Source: Mycolicibacterium rhodesiae JS60 (GTDB taxonomy: Bacteria > Actinomycetota > Actinomycetes > Mycobacteriales > Mycobacteriaceae). Taken from it: 64,000 nucleotides of DNA. Below, in pieces: positions 60,375-64,000 of this stretch (position 1 is its first letter; each line of letters starts with the position of its first letter). Below the pieces are notes generated by a model. The model was given only the letters and a program-made list of their open reading frames with translations. It ran no database searches and was not told where the DNA came from. The translations under genes were made by a program, and so were the position numbers. The DNA lies in NCBI GenBank assembly GCA_000230935.2, contig AGIQ01000004.1, positions 1-64,000 of the forward strand, written 5' to 3'.

Positions 60375-60839
60375 ATGACGACACCGAGTTACCCAGGTCC
60401 CATAGCCGGTGACCGTTTCACCCGTAACGATGTCGTCGCTGATGCGCACAACGCAGCCAGGATTCGCGACGACTTCGCGTCCTGGCTGCGAGCGCGTGGA
60501 GATCTCGACAGGGTTCGGTTCAGTGACGTCGTCCTCGCGGTCAACGAAGCGCTCGCGAATGCCGCCGAGTTCGCATACCTGCACGGCGGTCCCGGCACCC
60601 TTGACGTCGAGGCTGTCCACGACGGCGCCATCCTCACGATCACCATTGCCGACCAGGGCCGCTGGCGTGAGTCCACCCCGGCCACCCAGAGCCGCTCGCG
60701 TGGCCGCGGCATCCCGCTCATGCGGGCCCTGGCCGACGACCTCACCATCGATTCGTCCGCGCTGGGCACCACGGTGTGCCTGCGCTTCGAGCACTTTCAC
60801 GCCGCGCGCCAGGACGCCGCCGACTCGAAAGTCGGCTGA
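60375..60839 (+). CDS. RsbW-like anti-sigma serine kinase (GHKL ATPase)
   Basis: A 154-residue GHKL-fold protein: N-box A-V-N-E-A-L-A-N-A-A-E near residue 55, G1 box A-D-Q-G-R-W and G2-like R-G-R-G-I-P-L-M. It should phosphorylate the preceding STAS protein and sequester a sigma factor. There is no sigma factor gene in the window. GGGTAT-type bases at 60357-60362 resemble half of a SigF promoter but the GTTT half is missing. No clear Shine-Dalgarno before ATG. Confidence 0.87.
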   Translation: MTTPSYPGPIAGDRFTRNDVVADAHNAARIRDDFASWLRARGDLDRVRFSDVVLAVNEALANAAEFAYLHGGPGTLDVEAVHDGAILTITIADQGRWRESTPATQSRSRGRGIPLMRALADDLTIDSSALGTTVCLRFEHFHAARQDAADSKVG

Positions 60840-60950
60840 CTCAGGCCGGCTCGTGACGCAGCATCGTCACACCGGAATCCGGATAGTCGAAGAACACCGG
60901 CCGCAACCCTTCGTCGAATCATTGCCCGAGAACATTGAGCATGTAATCAT

Positions 60951-60964
60951 ATTGAGCGCTTAAT
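60951..60964. promoter_or_regulatory. Near-palindrome upstream of the SDR operon
   Basis: ATTGAGC-GCTTAAT has one mismatch between 7-bp arms; ATTGAGC also occurs at 60934-60940 as a direct repeat. It lies 33 bp before the SDR start, in an A/T-rich stretch that contrasts with the surroundings. The operon's own TetR regulator is the obvious candidate ligand. Confidence 0.5.
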
Positions 60965-60996
60965 GAAAATCTGGCCGTAGGGAGAGGTAGCTCACA

Positions 60997-61863
60997 GTGG
61001 CACCACCGCTGGACGGCAAGGTCGCCGTCGTCACCGGCACCAGCCGCGGCGTGGGACTCGGTATCGCACACGAACTGTTGCGTGCCGGGGCCACGGTCAT
61101 CGGCTGCTCGCGAGGACCGTTGGACGCGATCCCGGGAGCCGCCGACAACCCGGAGTGGTTGGCCCGCTCGTCGCAACGGGTCTGCGATCAGGGCGACTAC
61201 CGGGCCATCGACGCGTTCGTCGATGCCGTGGTGGCCGACTACGGCCGCATCGACATCCTGGTGAACAACGCCGGCGGCACGGTACCCGCACCGCACGTCG
61301 AGGACATCCCAGAGCTCGTCTCCCGCATCCAGGGCGCGCCGGCGGCCGCCGACGACTACGAACGCACAGTGTTGTTCCACGCCTTCGCCATTCAGATGAA
61401 CCTGATCAGCCCGATGTGGTTCGCCATCCGGGCCTACCGGCAGATGCGCGAACAGGACGGTATCGGCTCGATCGTCAACATCTCCAGTGGCGCAGGACAT
61501 CCCGCCGGATCGCCGACGCTGGTCTCCTACGGCGCAGCCAAGTCCGGCCTGAACCATCTGACCCGCTCACTGGCCGAGGAATGGGGACCGAAGGTGCGGG
61601 TGAACTGCCTGGCGCTGGGGCCGACGATGACCGACAACTTCAAATCGTTCGTGCTGCCCAAAGACGACCCGACGGGGGAGAGGTACTTTCACGCCGTACC
61701 CCTACATCGCGCCGGGGAACCGGCCGAAGTCGGCCGGGCAGTGGTGTTCTTGTGCGGTGGGACAGCCGATTTCATCAACGGCACCACCATCGAGATCGAC
61801 GGCGGCATGATGCCCGGCGTGCTGTACGAGGCGGGCCTCAAGACGATCACGGATCTGCTGTGA
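60997..61863 (+). CDS. Short-chain dehydrogenase/reductase
   Basis: A 288-residue classical SDR. The cofactor site is T-G-T-S-R-G-V-G-L-G near the N-terminus, then N-N-A-G near residue 91, the catalytic serine in N-I-S-S-G and Y-G-A-A-K (Tyr/Lys) near residue 177. A ~20-residue insert after N-N-A-G is longer than usual. Substrate unknown. GAGAGG lies upstream of GTG 60997. It overlaps the next gene by 4 nt in a three-gene operon with a reductase and a TetR regulator. Confidence 0.9.
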   Translation: MAPPLDGKVAVVTGTSRGVGLGIAHELLRAGATVIGCSRGPLDAIPGAADNPEWLARSSQRVCDQGDYRAIDAFVDAVVADYGRIDILVNNAGGTVPAPHVEDIPELVSRIQGAPAAADDYERTVLFHAFAIQMNLISPMWFAIRAYRQMREQDGIGSIVNISSGAGHPAGSPTLVSYGAAKSGLNHLTRSLAEEWGPKVRVNCLALGPTMTDNFKSFVLPKDDPTGERYFHAVPLHRAGEPAEVGRAVVFLCGGTADFINGTTIEIDGGMMPGVLYEAGLKTITDLL

Positions 61864-62927
61864 AGCGCGTCATCCAATTCGCCACCGGCAACGTCGGCAA
61901 GCACGCGCTGCCGATGATCATCGAGCGACCCGGCCTGCAACTCGTCGGGCTCCACGCGCACGGTGCCGACAAGGTCGGCCGCGACGCCGCACAGGTGTGC
62001 GGGCGCTCCGAGCCCACCGGCGTGATCGCCACCAACGACATCGACGCGCTGGTGGAATTGGGTGCGGACTGCGTCGTCTACACCTCCCAGGCCGAGATGC
62101 GCCCGAGGGAAGCGATCGACGAGATCTGCCGATTCCTGCGCGCCGGCACCAATGTCGTTGGTACGTCGATGGTGTGGCTGGTCGCCCCGCACCACGCCGA
62201 CGCCTGGATCCGGGAACCGCTGGCGGCGGCGTGTGCCGAAGGTGGCTCCTCGCTGTACATCAACGGCGTCGACCCCGGCTACTCCGGCGACAGCCTGGTG
62301 TACACCGCGCTGACTTTGGCCGGGCGGGCCACCGCGATCACGGTTTCGGAGATCTGCGATTACGGTAGCTACGACGACGCCGAATTCACCGGTGTCAGTT
62401 TCGGTTTCGGAACCGCGCCGGATCACACCCCGATCATGTTCGCGCCGGGTGTACTGTCCTCGCTGTGGGGCGGGCAGGTCCGCTCACTGGCCGAGGTACT
62501 CGGGGTGACCCTCGACGAGGTCCGCGAGCGGCACGAAAGCTGGGTCACCCCCGAGCCGATCGACTGCACGATGATGAGCGTGCAGCCCGGCCAGGTGGCC
62601 GCGGTTCGCTTCGCGGTCGAGGGTATTCGCGACGGCCGGCCGGTCATCACCATGGAACACGTCAACCGGCTGACCCCGGTCACCGCGCCGGACTGGCCCT
62701 ACCCACCGGACGGACGCCTCGGCGTGCACCGGGTGGTCGTGCACGGCAACCCCGGGGTGGAGATCAACACCCACGTCGGCCTGGGCGGTGTCGACCACAA
62801 CGACGGCGGCGTCATCTCCACCGCGGCGCGCGCGGTCAACGCCATCGACGCGGTGTGCGCCGCGCCGCCGGGCCTGCTGTCGGTCAAGGACCTGCCTGCC
62901 GCACACGCGGACGGGGTGATGTGGTGA
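61860..62927 (+). CDS. Dihydrodipicolinate reductase-like oxidoreductase
   Basis: A 355-residue protein with a Rossmann domain (V-I-Q-F-A-T-G-N-V-G-K near the start) and a C-terminal alpha/beta domain, of the mycobacterial group annotated as dihydrodipicolinate reductase-like. Those proteins are not lysine enzymes: they lack the DapB active-site pattern, and some occur in lipid or sterol gene sets. GTG 61860 overlaps the SDR stop codon, and the TetR gene overlaps its own stop, so all three are coupled. Confidence 0.85.
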   Translation: MKRVIQFATGNVGKHALPMIIERPGLQLVGLHAHGADKVGRDAAQVCGRSEPTGVIATNDIDALVELGADCVVYTSQAEMRPREAIDEICRFLRAGTNVVGTSMVWLVAPHHADAWIREPLAAACAEGGSSLYINGVDPGYSGDSLVYTALTLAGRATAITVSEICDYGSYDDAEFTGVSFGFGTAPDHTPIMFAPGVLSSLWGGQVRSLAEVLGVTLDEVRERHESWVTPEPIDCTMMSVQPGQVAAVRFAVEGIRDGRPVITMEHVNRLTPVTAPDWPYPPDGRLGVHRVVVHGNPGVEINTHVGLGGVDHNDGGVISTAARAVNAIDAVCAAPPGLLSVKDLPAAHADGVMW

Positions 62928-63553
62928 CACCCAAGATCGCCCCCCGACGGCCTCCCGGCGGAAGCCAATTGCGCGCGGATCGCACCCGCGAGGCGGTGCT
63001 CGACGAAACGGTGCGCTGTGTGGTCGAGGAGGGGTTCGCCGCGGCCAGCGCCAAACACATCGCCGAACGGGCCGGGGTCACCTGGGGGGTGGTGCAGTAC
63101 CACTTCGGCGATCGCGACGGACTGCTGATGGCCGTGGTCGACCGCGGTTTCACCGAGTTGCTCGAAACACTGCGCAGCCTGCCGCCGCCGTCGGCCGCGC
63201 AAACCCGGCGCAAGCGGGTCGAATTGGTGGTCCGCGCGGCGTGGGAGGCGTTCTCCAGCCCGACGTCGCGCGCCTCGCTGGAGATCCTCATCGGGACCCG
63301 GGCCATGCGTGACAAACGCGCCACCCGCCATCTCGTCGAATTACAAAGGGCTATCACCGATTTGAGCGGTGATATCGCCGAAGGCCTGGACAGTCCGCAC
63401 GCCGCCGCCGTCGGTGACCTGATCTGGGCCACCATGCGCGGTCTGGTGATCACCCAACTGGTCATGGCGGGACCGCTGCGCAACACCCGCGAGCTGACGG
63501 CACTGGTCGACGTGATCTGCTCATACCTGGATCGACATGGGCAAACACAATGA
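62924..63553 (+). CDS. TetR-family transcriptional regulator
   Basis: A 209-residue one-component regulator. The helix-turn-helix spans ~20-65 (A-S-A-K-H-I-A-E-R-A-G-V-T-W-G and V-Q-Y-H-F-G-D-R-D-G-L), followed by a helical ligand/dimer domain. GTG 62924 overlaps the previous stop (GTGA). It is the last gene of the SDR operon and probably represses it by binding the near-palindrome at 60951-60964; the inducer is likely the enzymes' substrate. Confidence 0.88.
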   Translation: MTPKIAPRRPPGGSQLRADRTREAVLDETVRCVVEEGFAAASAKHIAERAGVTWGVVQYHFGDRDGLLMAVVDRGFTELLETLRSLPPPSAAQTRRKRVELVVRAAWEAFSSPTSRASLEILIGTRAMRDKRATRHLVELQRAITDLSGDIAEGLDSPHAAAVGDLIWATMRGLVITQLVMAGPLRNTRELTALVDVICSYLDRHGQTQ

Positions 63554-63644
63554 GCACCAAGCAAAGTCACAGTTAGGTCATAGGCATGCGCCGAATCGGC
63601 GCGCCTGAGTGACATTCGCCGCGAGCCGTGGTGATCATGGCTGA

Positions 63645-64000
63645 ATGACCGAACCACTGGGTATCTCCGTGGGCGCAACCAGCCTGGTCGCCACTCGCGC
63701 CGGAGCCGCGCCGGTCATCTGGCCCGCCGAATTGACGCTCGGCGACCAGGTGTGGACCGGTTTCGTCGAGCGCGTCGGCGATCCGATGCCGCTGGTCGGC
63801 GGCGACGGCGTGGCTTACCGCGCCGAGCAGCTTCTTGCGCTGGCACTGTCCGCACTGGCCGACGCCGAGGGAGCCGGTCTTGCGGCGGTCGCGGGCATTG
63901 CGGTTCCGGCGCACTGGGGTCCCGGCCGGCGCGACGCACTGCGCGACGCCGTGTGGGCGCTGCCCACGCTGGCCGGCCCTTCGGCACCGCCGCTGCTGGT
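63645..64000 (+). CDS. Mycobacterial DUF7159-like protein (5' part; 3' end outside window)
   Basis: The frame from ATG 63645 stays open for 118 codons to the window edge. It begins L-G-I-S-V-G-A-T-S-L-V-A, a phosphate-loop-like start shared with mycobacterial proteins of actin/Hsp70-like architecture (DUF7159 as I remember it), followed by G-I-A-V-P-A-H-W-G-P. Without the rest, nucleotide binding is only suggested. No strong Shine-Dalgarno is seen. Confidence 0.7.
   Translation, partial: MTEPLGISVGATSLVATRAGAAPVIWPAELTLGDQVWTGFVERVGDPMPLVGGDGVAYRAEQLLALALSALADAEGAGLAAVAGIAVPAHWGPGRRDALRDAVWALPTLAGPSAPPLL

Overview
The window is high-GC actinobacterial DNA and almost certainly comes from a mycobacterium outside the tuberculosis complex. 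Gene content and order from 1 to about 42.7 kb follow the M. tuberculosis Rv2703-Rv2669 neighbourhood: sigA, ppgK, suhB, cei, a DUF4193 gene, a DUF3093 gene, dut, DUF3710, hydrolase, OB-fold, DUF3159, ceoC, ceoB, permease, TrmA-like, dxs, RNase D, DUF3000, hemE, hemY, chdC, msrB, aftC, Rv2672-like, ribD-like, zapE and a GNAT protein. clpC2 (Rv2667-like) follows near 50 kb. A PGRS protein, an MPT64 homologue and arabinan assembly by AftC also point to Mycobacterium. These identifications come from remembered family features and gene order, not from a search.

Layout. 1-15.4 kb: housekeeping genes (primary sigma factor, polyphosphate glucokinase, inositol monophosphatase, cell-envelope protein Cei, dUTPase) and a potassium block in which two RCK proteins (ceoC, ceoB) sit opposite a KimA-like APC transporter. 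15.4-24 kb: NhaA antiporter, DXP synthase, an RNase D-like nuclease and the coproporphyrin-dependent haem operon hemE-hemY-chdC. 24-31.3 kb: three tandem membrane GGDEF-EAL proteins for cyclic-di-GMP. 31.3-33.0 kb: an IS1380-family element that has cut msrB just before its catalytic cysteine, with a 4-bp target duplication and visible terminal inverted repeats. 33-38 kb: aftC, a lipoprotein hydrolase homologue lacking the usual serine, a RibD-like reductase and zapE. 38-42.6 kb: a 1377-residue protein that joins a hybrid histidine kinase, a PP2C phosphatase and an RsbW-like kinase, followed by its STAS partner. 43-49.5 kb: an accessory zone with small proteins, a CBS protein plus an ArsB/NhaD-type permease, a DUF4010 operon and two decayed genes (antiporter and response regulator). 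49.5-55.5 kb: clpC2 with a twin-palindrome operator, acyl-CoA ligase, secreted proteins and a P450. 55.7-56.3 kb: four tRNA genes. 56.4-64 kb: MPT64 homologue, small exported protein, P450, a STAS/RsbW pair, an SDR/reductase/TetR operon and the start of a mycobacterial DUF7159-like gene.

A recurring design is leaderless transcription: at least 17 genes have a TANNNT -10 hexamer ending 6-8 nt before an ATG or GTG with no Shine-Dalgarno. Notable cases are a back-to-back pair sharing one TA step (DUF3093/dut), two stop codons that form the first bases of the next gene's -10, and clpC2, whose -10 lies inside a palindromic operator. No CRISPR array, prophage or complete novel defence system was found.
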